The notes: generated from the sequence alone by a model not told the origin. 64,000 bases of DNA from Leptospira abararensis (GCF_016918735.1 NZ_JAFFPR010000054.1:1-64000); one strand, 5' to 3'. Shown: positions 1 to 8,833, counted from the stretch's first letter. Program-made: numbers and translations.

Positions 1-1
1 C

Positions 2-556
2 CAAATACTTCCTAAACAATTTATGAAATTAATCGATAAAAAGGGTTTTGGAAAACATTTATTTCATGATTGGAGATATCTAGATTTAGAAGGAACGATT
101 CCAAATCCAGAATTCATTTTGAACCAAGAAAGATTTAAGAACGCAAGTGTGCTCATCGCTGGAAAAAATTTCGGCTGTGGCTCGAGTAGAGAACATGCTC
201 CTTGGGCCCTTTCTGATTTCGGAATCAGGGCGATTTTGGCTCCCTCATTCGCAGATATATTCTCGATTAATTCTGCGAAGAATGGAATCGCATTGGTTCG
301 TTTGAAAGAAGAAGAAATCCAATATCTTAATGACTGGGTTTCTAAAAATTCGGGATCTCCAATCAGAATCAATTTAGAAAATTTGGAAGTACAAGCGGGA
401 GACCAAAGCTTTCCATTTCATTTGGATTCTGCTTCTGTGAATCGAATCCGAAACGGTTGGGATGATATCGATATCACACTGAAACACACAAAAGAGATTT
501 TGAAATTCGAACTGATTCAAAAAAACGAAAAACCATTTTTGGAAGTGCATTGGTAA
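2..556 (+). CDS. leuD: 3-isopropylmalate dehydratase small subunit (partial, 5' end outside window)
   Basis: This is the small subunit of isopropylmalate isomerase, which with LeuC converts 2-isopropylmalate to 3-isopropylmalate in leucine synthesis. The reading frame stays open to the left edge: the codons before the first ATG at 23 read QILPKQF, which matches the conserved DxIIPKQF segment of LeuD. The true start therefore lies outside the window, and the ATG at 23 is an internal methionine. The signature CGSSREHAPWAL of the aconitase swivel domain is present. LeuC is probably just upstream but cannot be seen. The gene is followed by about 195 bp without a gene. Confidence 0.95.
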   Translation, partial: QILPKQFMKLIDKKGFGKHLFHDWRYLDLEGTIPNPEFILNQERFKNASVLIAGKNFGCGSSREHAPWALSDFGIRAILAPSFADIFSINSAKNGIALVRLKEEEIQYLNDWVSKNSGSPIRINLENLEVQAGDQSFPFHLDSASVNRIRNGWDDIDITLKHTKEILKFELIQKNEKPFLEVHW

Positions 557-751
557 ACACCTCTATTAAAAATTTTCCGTAATGATTCACTGAAAAATGA
601 AATGGAATAACCTTAAAATTTTACAGCTTTCGCATTTTATTGTTATACTTTTTCCGAAGAAATGAATTGAGTTTTTAAGGGATTTGTATAGGATTGTGAG
701 ATTCGGATATTCAAAATCATGTTATCCGCAAATGAAATGGAGATTTGATTT

Positions 752-1804
752 ATGAGTGTTTTGAATGGTATATCCATATGGAAAAGTCCGATTAATTTTC
801 TTTTGATTTTTACTTGTTTCAGTTTCATTTTTACCGCATGTTCGAAGCAAAAAGACGACCAATTGCCTCTACTCCTTTTAGGGCTTTATGCGACGCAAAC
901 CTGTGAAACCAATCCGGAACGCTGCGAGTTAAGTACTTTTACAAGTGCAGCTGCTTCTAGCTCAAACATTTGGGCAGCCGTTACCTTTGGAGGGAACCAA
1001 TTTGTCTCAGTTGCTCAAGATACTGCCCTTACCAACACAGTGATGACATCACCGGATGCAAAAACTTGGACAGAGCGTATGGCTGGTGACTCGGAACAAT
1101 GGCTTGGAGTTGCTTACGGAAATAACATCTTCGTTGCATTGGCAAATTCGGGAGTAACGAACCGCGCTATGACCTCCACAGATGGAATCAATTGGATTAT
1201 GCGTTCCTTACCAGGTGGTGGTACAGTCAGTTGGTCCAATGTACTTTTTGGGAATGGGCGTTTTGTAGCGATTAGTGGGACGAGCATTGCCACCTCAACG
1301 AATGGTATCGATTGGACCAGTGCGGCTCCTCCTGCAGGCAGTTACGAAGGTATCGCTTATGGCAATGGAGTCTTTGTCATTGTAGCGTCCGGTGGTCAAG
1401 TAGCCACCTCAACAGATGCTGTCAATTGGACAACACGCACCGCTGCTCAAACCAATGATTGGCGGGCTGTAACCTTTGGAAAAAATACATTTGTAGCCGT
1501 TGCAAGGACGGGAACAAACCGAGTGATGACCTCTTCCGATGGCATCAATTGGACTGCAAGATCAGCTGCGGAAAATAACCAATGGTATGGTGTCCAGTAT
1601 GGCAATGGTCTTTTTATGGCAGTATCTTTTACTGGTACCAGCCGCGCAATGACCTCCCTCGATGGGATTACCTGGACAGCAAGGACACCCCTTTCCACTG
1701 GCCAGTATCGTGGAGTGGCATATGGGAATGGTGCATTCGTATTGGTCTCAATCGCTGGATCAGCATCTGAACAAGTTCAATACGCAACATGGGCGATTCG
1801 ATAG
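752..1804 (+). CDS. Seven-repeat beta-propeller lipoprotein
   Basis: A signal peptide with lipobox FTAC (Cys near residue 30) marks this as a probable lipoprotein. After a short Leu-rich stretch (LPLLLLGLYA) the rest is seven copies of a motif of about 40 residues, roughly W-x-x-V-x-[YF]-G-N-G-x-F-V-A-V, then M-T-S-x-D-G-x-x-W-T-x-R. Seven such units suggest a seven-bladed propeller; the fold is inference. It is a clear paralogue of the lipoprotein at 22697-23728. A GGAG-like ribosome site precedes the ATG at about 8 bases. Function is unknown; a cell-surface or periplasmic binding role is a guess. Confidence 0.85.
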   Translation: MSVLNGISIWKSPINFLLIFTCFSFIFTACSKQKDDQLPLLLLGLYATQTCETNPERCELSTFTSAAASSSNIWAAVTFGGNQFVSVAQDTALTNTVMTSPDAKTWTERMAGDSEQWLGVAYGNNIFVALANSGVTNRAMTSTDGINWIMRSLPGGGTVSWSNVLFGNGRFVAISGTSIATSTNGIDWTSAAPPAGSYEGIAYGNGVFVIVASGGQVATSTDAVNWTTRTAAQTNDWRAVTFGKNTFVAVARTGTNRVMTSSDGINWTARSAAENNQWYGVQYGNGLFMAVSFTGTSRAMTSLDGITWTARTPLSTGQYRGVAYGNGAFVLVSIAGSASEQVQYATWAIR

Positions 1805-1829
1805 GCAGGAGAATCAATATCCCAAGAAT

Positions 1830-1876
1830 TTGGTGAGGAAGTGGTTCGCGGTCAGCGCGAATATCCGCCTCACCAA
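1830..1876. repeat. Nested inverted repeat downstream of the propeller lipoprotein
   Basis: A perfect 9-bp inverted repeat (TTGGTGAGG at 1830-1838, CCTCACCAA at 1868-1876) encloses a second perfect 6-bp one (TTCGCG at 1845-1850, CGCGAA at 1856-1861). No T-run follows on either strand, so it is not a normal intrinsic terminator. It may be an mRNA 3'-end stabiliser or a dispersed palindromic element. Confidence 0.6.
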
Positions 1877-1989
1877 GCCAATCAATAGGCATTCTCAACT
1901 CTGCGATTTTATTCTCAGTCTTGTCACTTTTTTAAAGTCCCCTGTCCATTTTACCAATCTTCATTGGATATAAGTGACAGGAGATTGGC

Positions 1990-2994
1990 ATGTCCAAAAA
2001 ACAAAAAATATACGAACCATTCATGGGAAATAAGAAACTTCGGAATCTCGGGTACACCTCCGTGATCCTTCTATTTATCTTCCTATTTGCATTTACATTC
2101 GGAATTTGGTCGGCGAGTAACCAAATTCTATTTCCAGTTTGGAAAGGGATCAGTAAGAACTTTAAGGAATGTAGTTCCGAAGGAGAAAAAGTTTGGGGGA
2201 AATTCTGTGGAAATATCCGCCTAACTAAGGAATTTGAATTTCAAGAAATTTCGGTTCCTTCCCTTAACGGATATAATCTTCCAGGTTGGTTTGTGTCAGC
2301 AAGTGATAATGGATCTCTCCATGAAAAGGGAGTGATCCTACTGATCCATGGAGGAGGTGCCGATCGAAGGGAGCTTACCCGATTCATCCCGTTATATCTA
2401 AGCCAAGGATTTAATGTATTGAGTTTTGACCTTTCTTGTCATGGAGAGGCACCATGTTTAGTTCCAGGACTTAGTTTCGGAAACCGTGAATCAAGAGATG
2501 TGATCTCGGCATATTTGTATGTATATAAAAAATATAAGAATATTCTAATGATGGGTTCTTCTGTGGGAGCTTCTTCTGTATTAATATCTCTTCCTTTTTT
2601 AGAAAAGGTGAAAGGACTGATTTTAGAAAATCCTATGCTTAGTTTTGATCGATTGATTTTGGATTCTCCAGAATCTGCTAACTTACCCAATTGGATGGTT
2701 TACACATTAATGGAACTTGTTACTAGCCGAGGAAAATTTGATTCATTGCTGAGTCCCGAAAATGCTTTACCATTCGCTAGTTCTGTACCTCTATTGTTAA
2801 TTCATAGTAAGGCAGATTCAGTAGTTTCTTACGAACATTCGAAGTCATTGGCAAAACTTTATCCAGGACCGCGCGAAGTTTGGTTCCCTGCTTTAGGTTC
2901 TCACGCTTCTATTTGGGAAGCAAATCAAATTGAATATGAAGCAAGGGTTCGAGATTTTATCCGAAGAAATATCGATGAGAAAAAAGTGAGATAA
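1990..2994 (+). CDS. Membrane-anchored alpha/beta hydrolase
   Basis: A serine hydrolase of the alpha/beta fold with one N-terminal membrane segment (about residues 21-43), so the catalytic domain is probably outside the inner membrane. Visible motifs are the oxyanion HGGG (LLIHGGGADRREL), the nucleophile elbow GSSVGAS, an acidic residue in HSKADSVV and the histidine in GSHASIW near the C-terminus, a complete triad in the expected order. The substrate cannot be told. The gene ends 3 bases before the YCII gene at 2998, suggesting one transcript with the YCII and sigma factor genes. Confidence 0.8.
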   Translation: MSKKQKIYEPFMGNKKLRNLGYTSVILLFIFLFAFTFGIWSASNQILFPVWKGISKNFKECSSEGEKVWGKFCGNIRLTKEFEFQEISVPSLNGYNLPGWFVSASDNGSLHEKGVILLIHGGGADRRELTRFIPLYLSQGFNVLSFDLSCHGEAPCLVPGLSFGNRESRDVISAYLYVYKKYKNILMMGSSVGASSVLISLPFLEKVKGLILENPMLSFDRLILDSPESANLPNWMVYTLMELVTSRGKFDSLLSPENALPFASSVPLLLIHSKADSVVSYEHSKSLAKLYPGPREVWFPALGSHASIWEANQIEYEARVRDFIRRNIDEKKVR

Positions 2995-2997
2995 ACA

Positions 2998-3348
2998 ATG
3001 GAAGAATATTTAATTTTAATGCGTTTAGACATTCTAACAAAGGAGGCTCAACCATCTCCCGAACAATTGCAAATCTATATGCAACAATATCAGGAATGGA
3101 TAAACAGTATTGTTGCACAAAAGAAGTTTAAGTCAGGGACTGCATTGTCGACGGAAGGAAGAGTCATTCAATCGGACCATATCATAACCGATGGCCCCTA
3201 TGTAGAAACAAAAGAATCTCTAGCTGGTTTTATTATCATTTTAGCAAATGACTTTGAAGAAGCTGCAAATATTGCCAAAAATTGTCCTATCCTTATGGGG
3301 GAAGGAAACAGTGTAGAGGTGAGAAAAATAGTCGGCATTCATAAGTAA
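2998..3348 (+). CDS. YCII/DGPF-domain protein
   Basis: A small protein of 116 residues with the YCII-related (DGPF) fold: the conserved stretch DGPYVETKESLAGFIII and the N-terminal EEYLILMR are typical. Members of this family are often encoded next to ECF42 sigma factors, as here with the gene at 3381. Their biochemical role is not settled; they resemble muconolactone isomerase-type ferredoxin-like folds. It probably takes part in the same regulatory unit as the sigma factor. Confidence 0.85.
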   Translation: MEEYLILMRLDILTKEAQPSPEQLQIYMQQYQEWINSIVAQKKFKSGTALSTEGRVIQSDHIITDGPYVETKESLAGFIIILANDFEEAANIAKNCPILMGEGNSVEVRKIVGIHK

Positions 3349-3380
3349 TAAGTAATTTAATAGAAACTATCTGAATATTA

Positions 3381-4598
3381 ATGAATCAGTCCGACTTACT
3401 TCCCCATTTGTTTCGAACGGAATATGCAAAAATAATTTCTGTTCTCTGTAAACACTATGGATTTTATCAGATTGAGATTGCAGAAGATATTGCAAGCGAA
3501 ACCTTTTTAACTGCATCGCAAACTTGGGGGTTAAATGGAATCCCTGGAAATCCTGTGGGTTGGTTGTATGCAGTTGCAAAAAATAAAGCAAAAAAATTCA
3601 TTCATAGAGATTCTATTTTGCAAAGCAAGATCCTTCCTGTTTACCAAAGAGAAAAAATCGTAACAGAAATAGAACTGGATTTGTCTGATGAAAATATTCT
3701 AGACAGCCAACTTCGAATGATTTTTGCCATCGCACATCCTTCCATTCCGATAGAGTCCCAAATTGCTCTATCATTGCGAATCCTTTGTGGGTTTGGGATC
3801 GAGGAAATAGCTAGAGCTTTTTTATCGAATAAGGAGACAATTAACAAAAGACTACTTCGTGCAAAAAGTAAACTAAGAGAAAATAATATTTCATTAGCAT
3901 TTCCAAGTCATCATGAGTTGGAAGAGAGATTGTCCTCTGTACTTAGAACCATTTATTTACTGTTTAACGAGGGGTATTCTTCTCAAATCCAAGACAGATT
4001 CTCGGGGAAAGAATTATGTTTGGACGCCATCCGCCTTTGTTCCATTCTATTAGAAAATAAAGAAACCAATACTTCTGAAGTGAATGCACTTCTTTCTCTC
4101 CTTTGTTTTCATATATCTAGATTTGAAGCAAGGTTGGATGGAGAAGGAGAGATCATCCTTTACGGAGATCAAAACAAATCATTATGGAATACCGAATTTA
4201 TTAAAAAGGGAGAATATTTCTTTTCCCAGTCAAACAAAGAACCAAAATTTTCTAAATACCATTTAGAGGCAGCTATTGCTTATTGGCATACAAAGCAAGA
4301 GGATACAGAAAAAAAATGGGAGTCCATTTATGAACTTTATACTGGCTTGTTAGAGTTAGAACCTTCTCCGCAACTTTTGTTAAATCGTGCCTATGCTCTT
4401 TTTCAGGTAAAGGGTAGGGATGCTGCTCTAAAGGAACTTGAAGATCTGGATCTAAAAACAAACCCCTATTATTTTTTCCTATTGGGAGAGTTACACTCAG
4501 AATTAGAACGGGAAAATGCAAAGATATACTATAACAAAGCGCTGATCTTCGCAAAGACTGAATTGGATAGGTCGGCTATACGGAGGCGGATGATTTAA
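3381..4598 (+). CDS. ECF RNA polymerase sigma factor, ECF42-like, with C-terminal extension
   Basis: Sigma-70 region 2 lies in about residues 10-80 (HLFRTEYAKIISVL, then EDIASETFLTA) and region 4 in about 110-160 (GFGIEEIARAFLSN, a helix-turn-helix). Unlike ordinary ECF factors of about 190 residues, it has a further 240 residues containing the ERLSSVLRTIYLLFNEGY segment typical of ECF42 (DUF6596) and a TPR-like helical tail. In this group the tail is thought to control activity instead of a separate anti-sigma factor. The YCII gene just upstream is the usual ECF42 partner. The signal sensed is unknown. Confidence 0.88.
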   Translation: MNQSDLLPHLFRTEYAKIISVLCKHYGFYQIEIAEDIASETFLTASQTWGLNGIPGNPVGWLYAVAKNKAKKFIHRDSILQSKILPVYQREKIVTEIELDLSDENILDSQLRMIFAIAHPSIPIESQIALSLRILCGFGIEEIARAFLSNKETINKRLLRAKSKLRENNISLAFPSHHELEERLSSVLRTIYLLFNEGYSSQIQDRFSGKELCLDAIRLCSILLENKETNTSEVNALLSLLCFHISRFEARLDGEGEIILYGDQNKSLWNTEFIKKGEYFFSQSNKEPKFSKYHLEAAIAYWHTKQEDTEKKWESIYELYTGLLELEPSPQLLLNRAYALFQVKGRDAALKELEDLDLKTNPYYFFLLGELHSELERENAKIYYNKALIFAKTELDRSAIRRRMI

Positions 4599-4645
4599 TT
4601 TTATCTATTGTATTCTGAATTCTACTTTATGAATCTAAATAGAAT

Positions 4646-4669
4646 AGGAGGATTTTATAAATGAATTAG
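4646..4669 (+). other. Orphan ribosome binding site with a two-codon reading frame
   Basis: A perfect AGGAGG (4646-4651) is followed 9 bases later by ATG AAT TAG (4661-4669), so a ribosome loading here would stop after two residues. It overlaps the 3' end of the convergent radical SAM gene. It could be a relic of a lost gene, or chance. Confidence 0.3.
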
Positions 4670-5904
4670 GTATTTTTGATCACGTTCGCTTTTTTTATAC
4701 GATCTATATTACTAAAAATTGTTTCTTCTGGTAAATCAAATGGTTCTTCATGGATTTCAAAAATCCCATTGTCGAAAGGTTTTGATGGAGCCTTTTCTTT
4801 TAACACCAGTCTTTCCCTTATATTCAGTTTTGCTAAAGATTTTGCACGGAAATGGCAAAAAGGATTATTGCCAGTTTTTCCGAGAATCGAATGAGCCGTA
4901 AAACTGCAACCACCTAAACATGATTTTGCGAAAGGACAAGTTCTACAAAATCCAGAAAGGGATTCAACAGTTCTAAATCTATTGATTTGGAGCTCTGGAC
5001 TTTTTGTCCAAATCTCTTTTAAACTTTTGTTTCGAATATTGCCACCGATATATGCATTTGATTGTAATGACGGACATCCTTTGATTCCCCCATCAGATTC
5101 AATTCCCATAACAAACTTTCCCGCCTGGCAACCCAACCAATGGTCATTGCCTGATTCACTTAAAGAACGTATTGTTTTTTCTTCCGGACCGAAGTAACCC
5201 AAATTGTTTCCTGGCATAATGAGGATACCTTCTTGATAAGCAGATTTTTTTAATTCTGCAATTTTTGGCATAAGTTTCAAAAGATCCCAAGGTTGTAAAA
5301 TTAGATTCGGGCGGTCAGCGGCTCTTCCTAATGGTGTCGTGATTTGGATCTGCCAAGACTGGATGTCCATTGATTTTAAAAACTGATATAACTCTTCCAA
5401 TTCATCTTTATTAATCCGATTGATATTTGTATTGGCAGCAATGGATACTCCTAATTCCTGAAAAACTTTCAAGGCGTTAGTTGCCGCCTTAAAACTTCCT
5501 TTGTTTCTGCGAATCAGATCATGGGTTGCCTCTAACCCGTCGATGCTAACTGATACATTCTTTAGTCCAGAATCTACAGATTGTTTCGCTATTTCTGGAG
5601 TGATTCCCTTTCCCCCCGTTGTCATACTCACCAATATTTGATGCGAACTTAGTATCTTGATAATTTCCAAAAATCCCTTATGCAAATAGGCCTCTCCACC
5701 AATCAATACAACTTCCTTAGGTTTCATTTGTATCAATTCTTCGGCTAAGATAATTGCCTCATCGGTCGTCAATTCATTGTTTCTCGGTGATCTGGCTCGA
5801 GAACCACAATGGGAACAGGATTGGTCACATTTAAGTGTAAGTTCCCATACTACATATGCGGGGTGATAGTTTTGGTCCGAGGCTGAGATTCGCCTACTAT
5901 TCAT
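4666..5904 (-). CDS. Radical SAM/SPASM maturase-like enzyme
   Basis: The radical SAM motif C-x3-C-x2-C is CDQSCSHC (Cys26, Cys30, Cys33), followed by the SAM-binding GGE (LIGGEAYL). The C-terminal third carries a SPASM-type cysteine set: LGCQAG, IKGCPS, CRTCPFAKSCLGGC and NPFCHF, enough to hold two auxiliary iron-sulphur clusters. Enzymes of this design mostly modify ribosomally made peptides or proteins. The gene lies 4 bases downstream of the zinc-ribbon protein at 5909-6466 on the same strand, so the two are probably co-transcribed and that protein is the best candidate substrate or partner (inference). The last 50 residues are an acidic tail of unknown role. Confidence 0.88.
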   Translation of the reverse strand: MNSRRISASDQNYHPAYVVWELTLKCDQSCSHCGSRARSPRNNELTTDEAIILAEELIQMKPKEVVLIGGEAYLHKGFLEIIKILSSHQILVSMTTGGKGITPEIAKQSVDSGLKNVSVSIDGLEATHDLIRRNKGSFKAATNALKVFQELGVSIAANTNINRINKDELEELYQFLKSMDIQSWQIQITTPLGRAADRPNLILQPWDLLKLMPKIAELKKSAYQEGILIMPGNNLGYFGPEEKTIRSLSESGNDHWLGCQAGKFVMGIESDGGIKGCPSLQSNAYIGGNIRNKSLKEIWTKSPELQINRFRTVESLSGFCRTCPFAKSCLGGCSFTAHSILGKTGNNPFCHFRAKSLAKLNIRERLVLKEKAPSKPFDNGIFEIHEEPFDLPEETIFSNIDRIKKANVIKNT

Positions 5905-5908
5905 AATA

Positions 5909-6466
5909 TCAATTGCTGTCTAATTCTGAACATTTTATGGTTTCGAGATTTCCAGAAATACCGTTCAGATTGTAACAAATGGTTGTGTCGCTAAAATCGA
6001 CATTTGAGTCGGACTTTATGATAATCCCATCTTTACTATTTTTTGCAAAATTGAATTGTGTATCTTCGAAGATGACATTGTTTAAGGAGTCAGTGATTTT
6101 ATAATGGTAGGTCTCAGAATATAAATTGAAGGCTTTCGATTTTTGACTAGCCTGCAGTATAAACTTTTTTTGTCCTAATTCAATCGTTAATGTTCCTCGA
6201 TCACTTGGAGCAGTGATGATGGCTTGTACATGATTACTGCTGTTGGATAATGCCAAAACTGCGAGGAGGTCTTTTTCGTCATTCATTCTTGGTGGCAGTC
6301 CATAACAAGCCATTAAAGTCATACTAACACTTAGGGAAGCAATCCCAGACACAATTTTTTGAATGGAATGACCGTTCGAAGATAGGTTATTTGCCTTTGA
6401 CCCACAATTAGGACAATTAGATATTTCTAATGGTATAAATCCATCGCAGTTTCCACAAACTCTCAT
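5909..6466 (-). CDS. Zinc-ribbon protein with MACYG motif, partner of radical SAM enzyme
   Basis: The N-terminus is a four-cysteine zinc ribbon, CGNC ... CPNCG (residues about 4-22). A hydrophobic segment (about 37-54) then runs into MACYGLPPR, which looks like a lipobox or an embedded core motif. The remaining 130 residues are a soluble beta-rich domain with a Cys pair near the C-terminus (TTICYNL, ETIKCSELD). A zinc ribbon ahead of a lipobox-like segment is unusual, because a lipoprotein signal normally starts at the N-terminus. I recall similar zinc-ribbon/CYG proteins beside radical SAM genes in deltaproteobacteria, but cannot check this here. Possible roles are maturase substrate, chaperone or lipoprotein. 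Confidence 0.75.
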   Translation of the reverse strand: MRVCGNCDGFIPLEISNCPNCGSKANNLSSNGHSIQKIVSGIASLSVSMTLMACYGLPPRMNDEKDLLAVLALSNSSNHVQAIITAPSDRGTLTIELGQKKFILQASQKSKAFNLYSETYHYKITDSLNNVIFEDTQFNFAKNSKDGIIIKSDSNVDFSDTTICYNLNGISGNLETIKCSELDSN

Positions 6467-6707
6467 TAATTGGATACACTAACAGGCCTCTTGCGAAACT
6501 CAATTCTATTTTTAGGTTATCATTAGATCCTTTTTCATCCCGCTCGGCTTATTCTTGATTTGGAACCAAACGATGGGGATCTTGGGCTCGATTCCAAGCT
6601 TAATTTGTAGAAAAATTCTATTTTATTTCGCTAATTTCGTTTGATAAAAATGTGATTCATTTATTTTTTTAGGAACTAAATTGAGGTAAGCTGGGACATT
6701 TGGTTGT

Positions 6708-7286
6708 ATGAATGACAAATCCTATATTGAACTTTTAGAAATCGTAAAATCGGGAGATATGCGGGCATGGACAATTTTACAAAATCGGTTTTCTAATTTT
6801 GCCACCAAATTTGCTGCTAAAATTCTAAAAGATGAAGACCTTTCGCAAGACGTAGTCCAAGAATCTTTCTGGGATCTGTATCAAAATCTGGAAAAAATCA
6901 ACACTCCCGCTGCTTTTCCCTCACTGCTAAAAAGAGCCGTAATCAAACATGTCGACCGTATCTTAAGAAAGAAAGAATCTCAGAATTTAATTTTCGTCGA
7001 TCCAAACCAGATGGACCAAAATTCAGAAGAATTACATTCTTCTTTTTTAGAGAAAGAATGTTATGAAACTATTTTTGAGAATGTTCAAAAATTAGATCCA
7101 GCTGATCAAAAATTAATCGAACTACATTATTACCAAAATTATTCTTTAGTTGAAATTTCTAAATCTGAAGGAAAAACTTTATCGTTTATCAAAAAAAGAC
7201 ATACTAGAGTCAAAAGAATCCTTCGAACGGGAATAGGTGAAACTTTTCGCCCAGAAGCCAATTCAACATTTATGATGGCAGCATAG
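6708..7286 (+). CDS. ECF-type RNA polymerase sigma factor
   Basis: At 192 residues this is the standard length for an ECF factor. Region 2 is at about residues 20-90 (ATKFAAKILKDEDLSQDVVQ) and region 4 at about 130-180 (LDPADQKLIELHYYQNYSLV, then a helix-turn-helix). It is not closely like the ECF42-type factor 2 kb upstream. No anti-sigma gene is adjacent; the next gene, 9 bases downstream, is a ClpP-type protease, which could be part of its regulon or turn over a regulator (inference). It is divergent from the zinc-ribbon/radical SAM pair across a 240-bp gap. Confidence 0.88.
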   Translation: MNDKSYIELLEIVKSGDMRAWTILQNRFSNFATKFAAKILKDEDLSQDVVQESFWDLYQNLEKINTPAAFPSLLKRAVIKHVDRILRKKESQNLIFVDPNQMDQNSEELHSSFLEKECYETIFENVQKLDPADQKLIELHYYQNYSLVEISKSEGKTLSFIKKRHTRVKRILRTGIGETFRPEANSTFMMAA

Positions 7287-7295
7287 GAGATCTAA

Positions 7296-7859
7296 TTGGA
7301 AGCAACTCAAGTTTATTCAAATGGACAAATTGAAAATGTATATCTGGAACAAAGAAAAGTTTTTCTTTGGGGTGAGGTGAACGACAATTCCGCGAGGTAT
7401 TTAATCGATCGATTTTTATATCTCGAAGCCATAGATCCGACAAGACCCATTACACTTTACATTCATTCTCCTGGTGGGTCAACTTATGCAGGTTTGGCGA
7501 TATTAGACGTAATGAATCACCTTCACAATCCAGTTTATACTACCTGTTTGGGGATGGCTATGTCCTTTGGTGCGGTATTACTTCTATCGGGTGCGAAGGG
7601 ATATCGTTTCGCTTATCCTCATAGTAAAGTCCTCATTCACCAACCTCATGTGATGGGAGAGTTTAAGGGGCCTGCTGAAGATATCCGAATATTTGCGGAA
7701 TCTGTTAGAAGAGAAAAAGATTTATTAAACGAAATCATGGCTAACGCCACAGGTCAACCTATAGAAAAGTTAAAGGAAGATACGGAACGTGATACTTGGT
7801 TTACTGCGAAAGAGGCTTTGGATTATGGTATCATTGATAAGATTATTGGAGGCACTTAA
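7296..7859 (+). CDS. clpP: ClpP-family serine protease
   Basis: Proteolytic subunit of the Clp system, expected to form a barrel that degrades unfolded proteins delivered by a Clp ATPase. The family pattern is clear: SPGGSTYAGLAI, the nucleophile serine in GMAMSFGAVLL (usual form GQAASMGAFLL), the histidine in HSKVLIHQPH and the aspartate in ERDTWFTAKEA. Start is TTG at 7296 with TAGGAGA just before it. No clpX or tig lies nearby, unlike the main clpP locus of most bacteria, so this is probably a second ClpP; leptospires are known to carry two. It is 9 bases downstream of an ECF sigma factor gene. Confidence 0.88.
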   Translation: MEATQVYSNGQIENVYLEQRKVFLWGEVNDNSARYLIDRFLYLEAIDPTRPITLYIHSPGGSTYAGLAILDVMNHLHNPVYTTCLGMAMSFGAVLLLSGAKGYRFAYPHSKVLIHQPHVMGEFKGPAEDIRIFAESVRREKDLLNEIMANATGQPIEKLKEDTERDTWFTAKEALDYGIIDKIIGGT

Positions 7860-7870
7860 AGTGTTATCGT

Positions 7871-8806
7871 ATGATTAAAACCGGTGTTTTATTTTCCTTT
7901 TGTATTTTGACCTTTTTTTGTCAGGTAACCTCACATAAAGTAACTCCTTATCTTTCTAATAGTTCTACTGAAACCGTTCCTCTCTTTCCTAAACCAAAAG
8001 TTTGGACCGAGTTCCAAGTGGTCAAAGTAGCGGATTGGGAAGCCTCTTTAGCTGGACTTTTGGATTTGGATGATCCCAAAGCGAAAGCTGCCGGTTTAAA
8101 AGATCGGTCAGAACCTATTTCGATTTACTTTTACCTCGTCAAACACCCGAAATACGGAAGTTTTATGATCGATTCTGGAATGGGGGAAAATTTCCCTAAG
8201 GGTGAGGAGGAAAGTCGTGTTAGTTCTATCGTGGAATCGCAGATGCATTTTCATAAACTAAAAGTTTATGAAACGACCAAATCCTATTTGTTCAAAAACA
8301 AAATAGATTTAAAGGGAGTGTTTTTTACTCATTTGCATTTAGATCATGCACTTGGTGCTTATGAAATAGATAGATCTGTCCCTTTTTATGTGGGACCAGG
8401 TGAGGTAACGGACAAATATTTCATTAATCTATTTGTGCAAGGTTCCACCAATCGTTTGTTAGGAGAAAATCCAAATTTAGTACAATTCGATTTTGGAAAA
8501 AATCCAAATGAAATTGCAGTGTTTGATTTTTTTGGAGATCAGAGTTTTTACGTCCTTTTTGTACCAGGACATACGCCGGGAAGTTTGGCATTTTTCATTC
8601 CTTCAAAAGAAGGTGGACATTTGGTGTTAGGGGATTCTTGTCACACCAGATGGGGCTGGAAAGAAGGAGTCACTCCAGGTGCTTTTACAACGGACCAAAA
8701 CCTCAATCGGAAAAGTTTGGACTTTTTAAAAGGATTGGCAGAGAAACATAAACCTAAGTTTGTCTATCCGGGCCACCAAGAAAGAATTTCTAGTTCAGAA
8801 AATTAG
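7871..8806 (+). CDS. Metallo-beta-lactamase-fold hydrolase, probable lipoprotein
   Basis: The zinc ligands of the fold are all present: THLHLDHALG (HxHxDH), PGHTPGSLAFF, GDSCHTR and the final YPGHQER. The spacing resembles AHL-lactonase-like members, but the substrate is not known. The N-terminus (VLFSFCILTFFC) looks like a lipoprotein signal with a loose spirochaete lipobox, so the enzyme may act in the periplasm. It starts 11 bases after clpP and may be co-transcribed; its 3' end faces the convergent P5C dehydrogenase gene. Confidence 0.82.
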   Translation: MIKTGVLFSFCILTFFCQVTSHKVTPYLSNSSTETVPLFPKPKVWTEFQVVKVADWEASLAGLLDLDDPKAKAAGLKDRSEPISIYFYLVKHPKYGSFMIDSGMGENFPKGEEESRVSSIVESQMHFHKLKVYETTKSYLFKNKIDLKGVFFTHLHLDHALGAYEIDRSVPFYVGPGEVTDKYFINLFVQGSTNRLLGENPNLVQFDFGKNPNEIAVFDFFGDQSFYVLFVPGHTPGSLAFFIPSKEGGHLVLGDSCHTRWGWKEGVTPGAFTTDQNLNRKSLDFLKGLAEKHKPKFVYPGHQERISSSEN

Positions 8807-8833
8807 CAAGAAACTACGTGATTCTTTGGTTTT

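Noticed and set aside
64..372. Minus-strand open frame inside leuD
   Set aside because: It is a shadow of the strongly conserved leuD frame and has no domain.
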